From Phytohabitans flavus (GTDB lineage: Bacteria; Actinomycetota; Actinomycetes; Mycobacteriales; Micromonosporaceae), in assembly GCF_011764545.1 (NCBI RefSeq), contig NZ_AP022870.1, positions 9,120,001-9,184,000 of the forward strand: a stretch of 64,000 bases of DNA. The letters are read 5' to 3'. A program made the translations under genes and the position numbers. How positions within the stretch are numbered: position 1 is the first letter of the stretch; every line of letters begins with the position of its first letter. Of this stretch, positions 15,607-25,027 are shown one piece after another. The notes under the pieces are model-generated. The model saw only the letters and a program-made list of their open reading frames with translations, was not told the origin of the DNA and made no database searches.

Positions 15607-16795
15607 TTAGCGGAGTCGGCGCAGGAAGTCGGGCAGCTGTTCGGCCAGCCGGTCGTACTCGTCTCGGCGGTTGTAGACCTGGCCACAAAGCCGCAGCCAC
15701 CCACGGCCGCTCCACGACATCACTCCCACGACGGCGGCAAGCTCTTGCTCGATCAGCCTGGGGAGATCCTCCGCCGCCTCGAAGGTCGTCGCTATGCCGC
15801 GGGCAACGGCAGGATGCGCATCGCCACCTCGGGGAGCCGGGGTCGGGCAGCTCCTCCGGAGTCAGGCCGAGCGCGGCCCCCACCACCCGCTGGCCGTACG
15901 CGGCGAGGTCGGCGTTGTGTGCCCGTACCCGCTCCGCGCCGAGCGTCCGTAGAAAGAAGAGTCCGGTCGGCGTGGCCAGCCATGGTGAGTAGTCCAGCGT
16001 GCCCTGCCACTCCACACGCGCCGGGTAGCCGCTGTGCTGCTGCCACGAGATGGCCAGCGGGTCGATGCGCTCACGCCAGGGCGGGGCGACGCTGAGCAGG
16101 GCGGTGCCGCGCGGGGCGTACGCCCACTTGTGCAGATTGCCCACCCAGAAGTCGGCGCCGATCGAGTCCACCGAGACCGGCAGCATGCCCGGCACGTGGG
16201 CGGCGTCGACAAGCACCGGTACCTCACGCTCGCGCGCTGCCGCCACGATCTTCTCGACGGGGAAGAGCCGGGCGGTCGGTGAGGAGATCTGGTCGACGAT
16301 GAGCAGCCGCGTGCGCCCAGGCCGGAGTGCCTGCGTCACGGTTGCGGTGACCTCGTCGTCGTCCGCGTCGAGCGGCACACCGACGGTGCGGACGGTGGCA
16401 CCCGTACGGCGGCACTCACGCTCGGCGGTGAAGGCGATCGCCCCGTACCGGTGGTCGGTCATCAGCACCTCGTCACCCGAGCGCAGCCCGAGCGACTGAA
16501 GCACGATCGCCGCACCGATGGTGGTGTTGCCGACCAGTGCGGCACCCGCCGGGTCCGCGCCGAGGAAAGTGGCGATGTAGCGGCGCGTGTGCGCGATGCG
16601 ATCCGGCAGGTCGCGGAAGTAGCGGATCGGGTTGGTCTCGCCCTCGTCACGCACCCGCTGCTGCGCCCGCTGTACGGCGATGGGGACGGCTCCGCGAGCG
16701 CCGTGGTTGAGGTATGCGATAGCGGGGTCGAGCGAGAAGCTTTCCCTGATGCGGTCCCAGCCGACTTGTACGCCCTCGACCACCGTGCCTCCCAC
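15607..16795 (-). CDS. Class V aminotransferase (PLP enzyme; two apparent frameshifts)
   Basis: Fold-type I PLP enzyme related to cysteine desulfurases and isopenicillin-N epimerase-like proteins. Visible parts: AYLNHGARGAVP near the N-terminus; LLIVDQISSPTA; the Asp and PLP-lysine regions VLVDAAHVPGMLPV and FWVGNLHKWAYAPRGTALL (Lys in HKW). The frame then breaks twice, at 15831-15834 (a four-G run) and near 15796; restoring one base at each gives VAMRILPLPAGIATTFEA and a proper end LPDFLRRLR. Corrected length is 396 residues. It converges on the M23 operon. The substrate is unknown. Confidence 0.85.
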
Positions 16796-16939
16796 GCACC
16801 AACCCTACGCGCCGTCAGGCAGGTCCCGACACGCCAGCGTGTGTACGCCGGCGAGTGCTTCGCCGAGGAGTCCACACCCGGCATCGGAAAGGGACATCGC
16901 CCTTGGGGCTGGCTTGAACCCCGAGCCCGCCTGAACCTC

Positions 16940-17881
16940 CTACGCGCGGGGATGGGCCTGGCGGTACGCGGCGCGGAGGCGTTCGACGGAGACGTGGGTG
17001 TAAATCTGGGTGCTGGACAGGGATGCGTGGCCGAGCAGCTCCTGAACCGCCCGCAGGTCGGCGCCGCCCTCCAACAGGTGGGTCGCTGCGGAGTGGCGGA
17101 GGCCGTGCGGGCTGGTGTGTGGCAGGCCGGCGGCGCGGGCGTAGCCGCTCACCACGCGTCTCGCGATCGTGGGCTGTAGGCGGCCGCCGCGGGCGCCGAG
17201 CAGGAGGGCGTCGCCGCTGGCGGGGGTGGCGAGGGCGGCGCGGCCGAGGCGGAGCCAGTCGTCGATCGCCTCGTCGGCGGGGAGTCCATAGGGGACGGAA
17301 CGTTCTTTGGCGCCCTTGCCGAGCACGCGCACCACGCGGCGGCCGCGGTCCACGTCGGGCACGTCGAGGCCGCACAGCTCGCTGACCCGGATGCCGGTCG
17401 CGTACAGCAGCTCCAGCAACGCGCGGTCGCGTAGCAGTACCGGGGATGCCTCGTCCCCTGGGGCGAGCACCAGCGCTTGGGCTTGGTCGGCGCGGAGCAC
17501 GGCCGGCAAATCGCGGTGGGCCTTCGGGCTGGCCAGCTGGGCGCCGACGTCGGTGGCGAGCCGGCCGACGCGGTGGGCCCAGGCGCTGAAGGTACGGGCC
17601 GACGCGGCTCGGCGGGCCAGTGTGGTGCGGGCACCGCCCAGCGTGCGGAGCTTCGCCAGCCAGCTGCGCAATACGGCGATGTCGATGTCGGCCGGCTCGG
17701 CGCAACCCATCAGCGTGGCGTGGTCGAGGAGCGAGACGATGTCGCCGACGTAGGCCCGGACGGTGTGGGCCGAGCGGTTGTCGACGCGGGCGAGGTGGTC
17801 CGCGAAGTCGTCGACCGCCTCGCGCATCAGCTCGGGCAGACCCTCGTGGATCGCCCGGATGCTGATGCTCTTTCGCTTCAC
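16940..17881 (-). CDS. xerC: Tyrosine recombinase XerC
   Basis: 313 residues; resolves chromosome dimers with XerD at dif. The N-terminal SAM-like core-binding domain (FADHLARVDNRSAHTVRAY) is followed by the catalytic domain with Arg165 (TGIRVSELCGL), Lys189 (GKGAKERSVP), His259/Arg262 (HGLRHSAATHLL), His285 (GHASLSSTQIYTH) and Tyr294. All catalytic residues are present. It is downstream of dprA on the same strand, as in other actinobacteria, which supports housekeeping XerC rather than a phage integrase. Confidence 0.93.
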   Translation of the reverse strand: MKRKSISIRAIHEGLPELMREAVDDFADHLARVDNRSAHTVRAYVGDIVSLLDHATLMGCAEPADIDIAVLRSWLAKLRTLGGARTTLARRAASARTFSAWAHRVGRLATDVGAQLASPKAHRDLPAVLRADQAQALVLAPGDEASPVLLRDRALLELLYATGIRVSELCGLDVPDVDRGRRVVRVLGKGAKERSVPYGLPADEAIDDWLRLGRAALATPASGDALLLGARGGRLQPTIARRVVSGYARAAGLPHTSPHGLRHSAATHLLEGGADLRAVQELLGHASLSSTQIYTHVSVERLRAAYRQAHPRA

Positions 17882-17914
17882 ATGGCTGACCGTGGAAGCC
17901 AGGGCCGGTTGGTG

Positions 17915-19383
17915 TCAAGGCGCCGCGCCGGCTCTGCGCTCCTTCGACAGCCGTGAGCGGGCCGCGCGGCGGGTGCCAGGGGCACTCGCGGGAGCGGGCT
18001 CAACCGCACGGGCCTCGGGCGGCGACGTGCCAGCTTCAGGCGGTGAGGCGCCTCCTTGAGGCGTTGAGGCGCCAGTTTCGGGCGTTGAGGCGGCTCCTTC
18101 GGGTGGTGAGGTGCCTCCTTGGGGCGGTGCGGCGCCTCCTTGAGGCGGTGAGGCCTCTGCCTGATCTGCCTCGGCAGGAGGTGTGGCGGCTGCGGGCGAC
18201 GCCGCTGCGGCCCTCGCCGGGCGGGACTTGGCAGCGATCGTGTAGCCGCCGCCGCGCCGGGCCACGAAGCCCAGGCTCTCTAGCAGCGTGAGCTTGCGCA
18301 TCACCGTACGGAGGTCGAGGCCGGCGCGGGCCGCCAGCTCGTCGGGGCCGACGGAGCCGCGGCGCGGGACCGACTCCAGCACCATCGCCGACTCGACGTC
18401 GAGGCCGTCGTGCGGCCGCTCGGGGCCCGCGGCCGGGGTGCGAGGTCGCTGCCGATGTGGCCGATCTCCTCCAGGACGTGGGCGGCTCCGGTGACAAGTC
18501 GTACCTCTGGGCGCTCGCGTAGCAGCTCGTGGCAGCCCACCGACATGGCGGACGTGACCGGGCCGGGCACCACCATCGGGCTGCGGAGGAGCGCGATGGC
18601 GCGGCGCAGCGTCTGGCTGGCGCCGCTGCGGGCGGACGCCTCGATGACCACGGTGCCGCGAGTAGCGGCCGCGATCACGCGGTTGCGGATAAGGAAGCGG
18701 TGGCGGACCGGCACCGTGCCGGGCGGCCACTCGCTGATGAGCAGGCCGCCGTCGGCGATGCGGTCGAAGAGGCCGGTGTTGCCGGACGGGTAGGGCTTGT
18801 CGACACCGGACGCCAGCACCGCGACGGTGAGCCCGCCGGCGTTGAGCGCGCCCCGGTGCGCGGCGGCGTCGATACCGTGGGCGCCGCCGGAGACGACGGT
18901 CCACTCCCGCTCGGCCAGCTCGTACGCCATCGTGGTGGCCACGTGTTCGCCGTAGTGGGTGGAGGCCCGCGCACCCACCAGCGCTACCGACTGGGCGAGC
19001 GTCTCGTCGAGCCGGGGTGCGCCGCGCACCCACAGGCAGAGCGGCGGTGCGACGTCGCGGTCGATGCGATCTTTGGCCGGCCGGCCGAGTAGCTGGGTGA
19101 GGTCGCGCACGGACCGCGGCCACTCGTCGTCTTCCGGGATGACGATGCGGGCGCCCAACCGCTCGGCGCGGCCGAGTGCCGCCTCGGCCACCGCGCGTGG
19201 ATCGCCAGCGCCCATCCGGGCCTCGGTCGCGCCGCGCAGCTGCGGGTCGGACACGTCACCCTCGACGAGTCGCTCCAGCGCGCGGAGTGGGCCGTTGGCA
19301 TTGACCATGCGGTACACGGCCTCGTTTCCCGGCTCGATCAGCCAGTGCAGCGCGATCCGAGCCAGTCGAACCTGCTCGTTCAC
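17915..19383 (-). CDS. dprA: DNA-processing protein DprA (one apparent frameshift, repeat-bearing tail)
   Basis: Loads RecA on incoming single-stranded DNA. The Rossmann core is clear: VALVGARASTHYGEHVATTM, VVSGGAHGIDAAAHRGAL, VAVLASGVDKPYPSGNTGLF, and VVIEASARSGASQTLRRA. The frame breaks in the C-run at 18435-18438; restoring one base gives APPAAGPERPHDGLDVESAM and leads into a winged-helix domain (SVGPDELAARAGLDLRTVMR). After it comes a tail of seven 7-residue Pro/Gly repeats (SPPQGGA-like). Corrected length is 489 residues, long for DprA because of the tail. It lies 10 bases after comM. Confidence 0.9.
17985..18165 (-). repeat. 21-bp coding tandem repeat in the dprA tail
   Basis: Seven units of 21 bp, GGCGGTGAGGCGCCTCCTTG-like on the + strand, encoding SPPQGGA, APPQGGT, SPPEGAA, STPETGA, STPQGGA, SPPEAGT and SPPEARA on the - strand. 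All are in frame, so expansion or contraction would not break the gene. Confidence 0.8.
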
Positions 19384-19393
19384 AGAACCTCCC

Positions 19394-20914
19394 TCATGGG
19401 GCTATGCCAGTGCGTAGCTGGGTGGCCTCGAGTACGTCATCACCGTCCGGCCGATGCCGACCGTCGAGGTCGGCGATCGTCCAGGCGAGCCGGAGGATGC
19501 GATCGAAGCCGCGGGCGGAGAGCGAACCGTGGTCGAGGCGCATGCGCAGCGCCTTCAGATCGGCGGCCGGCAGGCGCCACGGCGGTCGCCGAAGTGCCGC
19601 GCCGGGCACGTCGGCGTTGGTCCGCCAGCCGTGCTCGGACCAGCGCGCCGACGCCGCCGCCCGCGCCTTGAGCACGCGGTCGGCCACCACGGCGGACGGC
19701 TCGCTCCTCGACTCCGGCGCCATCAGCTCGGCGGCGCCGAGTGGATCGAGCGTGACCTGCACGTCGATCCGGTCGAGCAAGGGGCCGGAGATACGTCCGA
19801 TGTAGCGGCGGCGGGCCTGCGGGCTGCACTCGCAGAATTGATCGCCTGAGGGCTTTGCGCAGGGGCAGGGATTTGCCGCGAGCACCAGTTGAAACCGTGC
19901 GGGGTACTCGGTCGCGCCGTCGGCCCGGCGCAGCAGGATGCGGCCGGTCTCCAGCGGCTGCCGCAGCGCGTCGAGAGCCCGGCCTGCAAATTCGGCTGCT
20001 TCATCCAGAAAAAGCACACCATGGTGTGAAAGCGACACGGCGCCCGGTCGGGCCAGACCGGAGCCACCGCCGACCAGGGCCTGGACGGTGGCGGTGTGGT
20101 GCGGGGCCTGGAAGGGCGGCCGGCGCCGCAGCCGCCCGCCGGGTGGCAGCACGCCGGCGATCGAGTGCAAGGCGGTTACCGCGAGCGCGGCCTCGTCGTC
20201 GAGCTCGGGCAGGATCGACGGCAGGCGCTCGGCCAGCATGGTCTTGCCGGCGCCGGGCGGGCCGAGAAGCGCCACATGATGCGCGCCCGCCGCGGCCACC
20301 TCGATCGCGCGCCGGCCCAGCGCCTGGCCGGCCACCTCGGCGAGGTCTGGCCCTTCCGGCTCGGCCTCCGGCCCGCCCTCGGGCGGGTCGAGCAGCGGCA
20401 CGCCGTCGCGCACGAACGCGACAAGCCGGTGCAGCGTGTCGACGGCCTTGACCTCGACGCCGGGCACTACCGCCGCCTCCGTGGCGTTGCCGAGCGGCAC
20501 GACCACGCGGCTGATCCCAGCCTCGGCGGCCGCCGCCACCATCGGCAGCGCGCCGCGCACCGGGCGGACTGTGCCGTCGAGCCCAAGTTCGCCGAAGATG
20601 GCGACCTCGTCGAACGCGGCCAGCGGCAACTCGCCCGCACCGCCAAGCAACACGACGGCGATGGCCAGGTCGAAGGCGGAGCCGGTCTTGCGCATGCCGG
20701 CCGGCAACAGGTTGACCGTGATGCGGCGGCTGGGCCAGCGCTGCCCCGAGTTGACGATCGCGGCGCGGACGCGGTCGCGCGCCTCGTTGAGCGCGGTGTC
20801 GGGCAGGCCGGAGAGCACGACCGCAGGCAGCCCCGGCGACAGGTCGGCCTCCACCTCGACCAGGTGACCGGTGACGCCGGTCAGCCCCACCGACAGCACC
20901 TTCGCGTAACTCAT
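19394..20914 (-). CDS. comM: YifB/ComM family Mg-chelatase-like AAA+ ATPase
   Basis: 506 residues. In naturally competent species ComM is a helicase that aids branch migration. The N-terminal ChlI-like domain begins MSYAKVLSVGLTGVTGHLVE; Walker A is LLGPPGAGKTMLAERL; Walker B is GVLFLDEAAEF; NPCPC and CECSP form the usual zinc-like pair (CPCAKPSGDQFCEC). The C-terminal Mg_chelatase_C region includes SARGFDRILRLAWTIADL. ATG 20914 is the conserved start, although the frame is open far upstream through repeat DNA. Confidence 0.92.
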   Translation of the reverse strand: MSYAKVLSVGLTGVTGHLVEVEADLSPGLPAVVLSGLPDTALNEARDRVRAAIVNSGQRWPSRRITVNLLPAGMRKTGSAFDLAIAVVLLGGAGELPLAAFDEVAIFGELGLDGTVRPVRGALPMVAAAAEAGISRVVVPLGNATEAAVVPGVEVKAVDTLHRLVAFVRDGVPLLDPPEGGPEAEPEGPDLAEVAGQALGRRAIEVAAAGAHHVALLGPPGAGKTMLAERLPSILPELDDEAALAVTALHSIAGVLPPGGRLRRRPPFQAPHHTATVQALVGGGSGLARPGAVSLSHHGVLFLDEAAEFAGRALDALRQPLETGRILLRRADGATEYPARFQLVLAANPCPCAKPSGDQFCECSPQARRRYIGRISGPLLDRIDVQVTLDPLGAAELMAPESRSEPSAVVADRVLKARAAASARWSEHGWRTNADVPGAALRRPPWRLPAADLKALRMRLDHGSLSARGFDRILRLAWTIADLDGRHRPDGDDVLEATQLRTGIAP

Positions 20915-21251
20915 GGCCGTCCTCGCTTCGCTGCTGGCGGCCGTGAGCCTTTGTGCGCGCTGTGCTTCTTGGTCCGCTTGCTGCGCTCCCGTATGGCCGC
21001 CCCCGCTTCGCCGTAGCCGGCTACAAGGCTCGCTGCGGACAGGCGCGAGTCTCGCCGTCCTTGCTGTGCCGCGAGGCGCGCCACAGCCAGCCGCGAGCCT
21101 CGCTGGCCCCATGCTTCGCCGCCGGCGCGAGCCCTGCCGCAGCCGGCCGCGAGGCGCGGGCCTCGCCGTCCTCGTTTGGCCGCGGGCGTGAGCCCGGCCG
21201 CAGGTGGCGGCGAGCCTCCGTGTGCGCTGGGCCGGTCGGCTCGCTCGGTCA
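20915..21251. repeat. Repeat-rich gap between yraN and comM
   Basis: 337 bases without a credible gene. The + strand shows degenerate repeats around GCGAGCCTCGC, GCCGGCGCGAG and GCCGTCCT at irregular spacing of about 35-45 bp. The - strand is open but encodes only an Arg/Ala/Gly low-complexity string (RLAAGCG repeated), so I do not call it coding. Confidence 0.55.
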
Positions 21252-21611
21252 TCAGAAGACCCCGCGCAGGTGCTCGACGCGGGCCGCACCCCGTCGCTGC
21301 GGGAGCACGGATACTACGTCGAAGCGTACGTCGCGGGCGTGCTCGTCGTGCTCCTGGAGCCAACGCACCGCGAGCCGGCGTAGCCGCCGTGCCTTGGCCG
21401 ACACCACCGCGCTGGCCGGCGGGCCGAACTCCAGGCTGCGGCGGGTCTTCACCTCGCAGAAGACGATGTCGTCGCCGTCGCGCGCGATGATGTCGATCTC
21501 ACCGTCGGCGCACCTCCAGTTGCGCTCGACGATCCGAAGGCCCGCCTCGACCAGGTGGGCGACCGCTCGCCGCTCGCCGTACGCACCGACCGCCAATGTC
21601 GCCGTCGTCAT
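21252..21611 (-). CDS. yraN: YraN family endonuclease-like protein (UPF0102)
   Basis: 119 residues with a predicted PD-(D/E)xK nuclease core: AYGERRAVAHLVEAGLRIVE, then WRCADGEIDIIARDGDDIVF and CEVKTRR (D, E, K of the motif). Its biological role is unsettled. ATG 21611 (MTTATLAVGAYGE) is the conserved start. It is the first gene of the yraN-comM-dprA-xerC group, the usual actinobacterial arrangement. Confidence 0.9.
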   Translation of the reverse strand: MTTATLAVGAYGERRAVAHLVEAGLRIVERNWRCADGEIDIIARDGDDIVFCEVKTRRSLEFGPPASAVVSAKARRLRRLAVRWLQEHDEHARDVRFDVVSVLPQRRGAARVEHLRGVF

Positions 21612-21717
21612 GGGACCGAGCATGTGGGGGAGGGGGTGGGTGGGGCGCGGGGTCCACGATCGATATGTGGACGGGCGGGTGGGCTGTGGAGAGCCGGACA
21701 ATCATGCGGTGGATGTG

Positions 21718-22848
21718 TTATGAGGCGGGCGCGTACGCGTACTCCCGCTGGACCCACTCCAACCACTGGCCGTGCGGGCCGGTCCGGGCCAGGACCTCGA
21801 CGGAGGCCCGGCCGCCCCGCCACGCGACAAGCGTGAGCAGCCCCACGGCCAGCACCCCGCGCGGGCCCGCCTCGGCCGGGCGCCCGGTGAAGAGCTCCGC
21901 GCCGCACTGGGACGCCTCGTTCAGCACGACGGTAAGGTCGCGCCGCGCCCCGAAGTCGGCCAACGTGGCGGCCAGGCGTCCGCGGTCGGCGGTGGACAGG
22001 TACATGAGCGCGTTGGACGTGAAGACGCACGGCACCGCACCCTCGTCCACTGTGGACAGCACGGCGGGCAGGGTGGCGACCATCTCGCCGGCCACCAGGC
22101 GCGGCCGGGCGGCGGCCACCTCGGCCAGGGCGGCGTCGAGCCGGGCCAGCCGTTCGACGTGCTCGGGCCACACGCAGGCGCGCAGCCACTCGGTGGCCCG
22201 CGGGTCGGTGGCGTCCACAGGGGACAGGTCGATGCCGACCCGGTCGGCCACGGCGATGTCGGCCGCCACCGGTGACGGCCACCGATCGCCGCGCACCTCG
22301 CAGCTCATCGTCAGCCCGCCGGCAGGACCGTAGGACTCGACCCGGTCGCCGTTGCGGTACTCGCAGGCGTACCGGTCGCTGATCAGCAGCAGCCCCGCGC
22401 TGGTCCCGAGCTCGACGAGCGCGAGTGGCCGCCCGGTCATCTCCGCGGCGCGGCCGAAGGCCGGCCGCAGCAGGGCCGCCCGGCGTGCCTCGTTCGTCTG
22501 GGTCGTCCTTGTCGCGCAGAGTGCGGTGAGATCGTCGCGATGCCCGGCCACGAGGTCCGCGAGCGCCGCCGGCATGCCGCTGTCCACGTCGCGCGCGCCA
22601 CCGAGCGTCGGCAGGTACGCGGCGAGCGGGTGGTCCCGCGCGACAGTGCGCAGGATGTACTGCACCGCGGCGAAGAACAGGATCGCCCGCCGCTGGTCCG
22701 GCGGGGCGGCGAGTAGCGGCTCACCGAGCTCGGGGCGGTCGGCGACGGCCGCGGACAGGTACTCGTACCGGATCGAGTGGCCGCGGAACTCCTTGCGTGC
22801 GAAATGCCGGAAAGTCCGGGTCAGCAGGGCGGCGTCCACCGGTCTCAT
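21718..22848 (-). CDS. DUF2332 family protein
   Basis: 376 residues. The family is actinobacterial and looks like a divergent methyltransferase-type fold. Typical segments are FRHFARKEFRGHSIRYEYLS at the N-terminus, LALVELGTSAGLLLISDRYA in the middle and PCVFTSNALMYLSTADRGRL later. Function unknown. ATG at 22848. It ends 106 bases before yraN and is divergent from the next membrane protein. Confidence 0.82.
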   Translation of the reverse strand: MRPVDAALLTRTFRHFARKEFRGHSIRYEYLSAAVADRPELGEPLLAAPPDQRRAILFFAAVQYILRTVARDHPLAAYLPTLGGARDVDSGMPAALADLVAGHRDDLTALCATRTTQTNEARRAALLRPAFGRAAEMTGRPLALVELGTSAGLLLISDRYACEYRNGDRVESYGPAGGLTMSCEVRGDRWPSPVAADIAVADRVGIDLSPVDATDPRATEWLRACVWPEHVERLARLDAALAEVAAARPRLVAGEMVATLPAVLSTVDEGAVPCVFTSNALMYLSTADRGRLAATLADFGARRDLTVVLNEASQCGAELFTGRPAEAGPRGVLAVGLLTLVAWRGGRASVEVLARTGPHGQWLEWVQREYAYAPAS

Positions 22849-22955
22849 GCCGGGATCGTGCCGGCGCGCCGCCGGCCGCGCAGCGACGCCGATCACAGGC
22901 CTTTGCCCGCTTTGCGCAAGTGGCCTTATCACGCCGGTTCGCATACCGTGCGGCC

Positions 22956-23735
22956 GTGGACCCACAAAGGAACGCTTCCGACCAGGCAGATCGCGGCTGG
23001 TATGACCGCCGGCACGGCGAGCCTGAGTGGGAGGGTTACCGGCTGCCTGGGCCGCGCGGCGCGGGGGACGCGCTGGAGGCCGACCCGCTCTCGGGTGGCT
23101 CGCGCGCGGCGCCGCAGTCGGGGTACGACCCGCAGAGCGGCTATGGGCACCTGGGAGGCCCGGCGATCGAGGTGCCGGCGTATGGGGTGCCGCCGTACAG
23201 CGCACCACCCGCGCCACCCGCGCCTGCGCCGGCCGCGTACGAGATGCCGCAGAACACGCTCCCGCCGCAGGCCTCGTTCGAGCCCCAAGCCTCGTTCCAG
23301 CAGCCGACCAGCGTGGTGCCGCCGGTGGCGCCCCGCCCCGAGGGTGAGCCGATGGAGACCCAGCGCTTCCACACCGAGGCGATCGACAGGGCCGCGCTGC
23401 GCCGCCCGCCCGCGCCGCCGGCCGAGGGGGTCTACCGGACAAAACGCCCAGCGGCGGGCATGGTGTTCGCGGTACTCACCGCGGTCTTCGAGATCCCGGC
23501 GCTGCGCCTGCTCGCGGACGGCGCGATCGGCGGCCCCGTGGTCGCCTCCGGTGTGGTGGCCGGCACGTTCCTGGTGGCCGGGCTGCCGCTGGTGGCGTTG
23601 GGGCTGTATGCGCTGGTCACCGGCGCCAACCGGCTCCCCGGCGACGGCGGAGGCGCGCAGGCGTGGCTGCGGCCGCCGACCGCGTACCTGCCGGTAGGCC
23701 TGATCCTGCTGGTCGCGGCGGCGCTTGCGGCCTAA
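22956..23735 (+). CDS. Pro-rich membrane protein, function unknown
   Basis: 259 residues. The first 150 or so are disordered and rich in Pro, Ala, Gln and Tyr (PPYSAPPAPPAPAPAAYEMP). Three hydrophobic segments follow (AGMVFAVLTAVFEIPALRLL; GPVVASGVVAGTFLVAGLPL into VALGLYALV; LPVGLILLVAAALAA). I recognise no domain. GTG 22956 is used; earlier codons look non-coding. The end of the gene runs into a duplicated segment (see the leader entry). Confidence 0.65.
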   Translation: MDPQRNASDQADRGWYDRRHGEPEWEGYRLPGPRGAGDALEADPLSGGSRAAPQSGYDPQSGYGHLGGPAIEVPAYGVPPYSAPPAPPAPAPAAYEMPQNTLPPQASFEPQASFQQPTSVVPPVAPRPEGEPMETQRFHTEAIDRAALRRPPAPPAEGVYRTKRPAAGMVFAVLTAVFEIPALRLLADGAIGGPVVASGVVAGTFLVAGLPLVALGLYALVTGANRLPGDGGGAQAWLRPPTAYLPVGLILLVAAALAA

Positions 23736-24091
23736 ACCCCGCCCGGCGCGGCATCCAACCCTGCCCAACAAGGTCGCGGCGGCGTAAACCGCACGCGGCG
23801 CCGGCATCCAACTCTGCCGGCAAGGTCGTGGCGGCGCTCGTGGCTTGCCCCCCCGGCGGCGCCGCGTATCCAGCCCGCCGGCCGACCGGACGGTGTGGGG
23901 CGTACACTCGTCTACTGGCGACCGCCTCGAGGCGGCCGACCTCGCGCGCCCTCCCCACGGCATCGTCCATGGGGCGACGGTCCCCTGGTCCCGACGCATG
24001 TCGGGCCCACCTCGGCCGGCGACCAGGCGCCAGGACGCCTGGCCGACCGGCCCGGCGTGACAACCAGGGAACGCACGAGGAGCACCCCACC
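23736..24091 (+). promoter_or_regulatory. rpsB upstream region with a duplicated segment and a leader hairpin
   Basis: 356 bases without a gene. An imperfect direct repeat of about 52 bp (about 23705-23761 and 23763-23812) has the common core CGGCATCCAAC...TGCC..CAAGGTCG. A TACACT hexamer near 23900 is a possible -10. In the leader, 24023-24029 pairs with 24036-24042 (CCAGGCG/CGCCTGG). GAGGAG at 24077-24082 is the rpsB ribosome site. Autogenous control by S2 is known elsewhere; here it is only possible. Confidence 0.4.
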
Positions 24092-24985
24092 ATGGCCGTA
24101 GTTACCATGCGCCAGCTGCTGGAGAGCGGTGTCCACTTCGGGCACCAGACTCGCCGCTGGAACCCGAAGATGAAGCGGTTCATCTTCACCGAACGCAATG
24201 GCATCTACATCATCGACCTGCGCCAGACGCTCGACTACATCGAGAAGGCGTATGACTTCGTCCGCAACACCGTCGCCGAGGGCGGCAGCATCCTGTTCGT
24301 CGGCACCAAGAAGCAGGCCCAGGAGGCGATCGCCGAGCAGGCGACGCGGGTCGGCCAGCCGTTCGTCAACCACCGCTGGCTCGGTGGCATGCTGACCAAC
24401 TTCCAGACCGTGTACAAGCGGCTCCAGCGGATGAAGGAGCTGGAGTCGCTCGACCTGACCGGCACCGCCGCGGGGTACACGAAGAAGGAGACCCTCCAGC
24501 TGTCCCGCGAGAAGGACAAGCTGAGCCGCACGCTCGGTGGTCTGCGTGACATGCAGAAGGTGCCGGCCGCGATCTGGGTGGTCGACACCAAGAAGGAGCA
24601 CATCGCCGTCGACGAGGCCCGCAAGCTGGGTATCCCGGTGATCGCGGTCCTCGACACCAACTGCGACCCGGACGAGGTCGACTTCCCGATTCCGGGTAAC
24701 GACGACGCGATCCGTTCCGCCGAGCTGCTCACCAAGGTCGTCGCCACGGCCGTGGCCGACGGCCTGATCGCCCGCTCCGGACGCGCCACCCGAAGCGGCG
24801 CCGAGGAGAAGCCCCAGCCCGGTGTGGTCGGCGCCGACGAGCCGCTGCCCGAGTGGGAGCGCGAACTGCTCGAGGACACCGAGAAGAAGGCGGACGAGCC
24901 GGCGCCGGCCGCCGCTGAGTCGGCGCCCGCTGCTGCTGAGTCGGCGCCCGCTGCTGCCGAGCCGGCGCCCGCCGCTGCCGAGTAG
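24092..24985 (+). CDS. rpsB: 30S ribosomal protein S2
   Basis: 297 residues. Classic S2 landmarks are MRQLLESGVHFGHQTRRWNP, RNGIYIIDLRQTL, FVGTKKQAQEAI, RWLGGMLTNFQTV and PVIAVLDTNCDPDEVDFPIP. The last 45 residues are a low-complexity Pro/Ala/Glu tail with four APAAAE-like units, common in actinobacterial S2. It heads the rpsB-tsf pair. Confidence 0.97.
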   Translation: MAVVTMRQLLESGVHFGHQTRRWNPKMKRFIFTERNGIYIIDLRQTLDYIEKAYDFVRNTVAEGGSILFVGTKKQAQEAIAEQATRVGQPFVNHRWLGGMLTNFQTVYKRLQRMKELESLDLTGTAAGYTKKETLQLSREKDKLSRTLGGLRDMQKVPAAIWVVDTKKEHIAVDEARKLGIPVIAVLDTNCDPDEVDFPIPGNDDAIRSAELLTKVVATAVADGLIARSGRATRSGAEEKPQPGVVGADEPLPEWERELLEDTEKKADEPAPAAAESAPAAAESAPAAAEPAPAAAE

Positions 24986-25027
24986 GACCGAAAGCCAGTC
25001 GACAACCCACGACCCAAAGAGAGAGTC

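Noticed and set aside
16940..17881. Phage integrase marking a mobile element
   Set aside because: Size, motifs and the dprA-comM-yraN neighbourhood fit housekeeping XerC; no attachment repeats seen.
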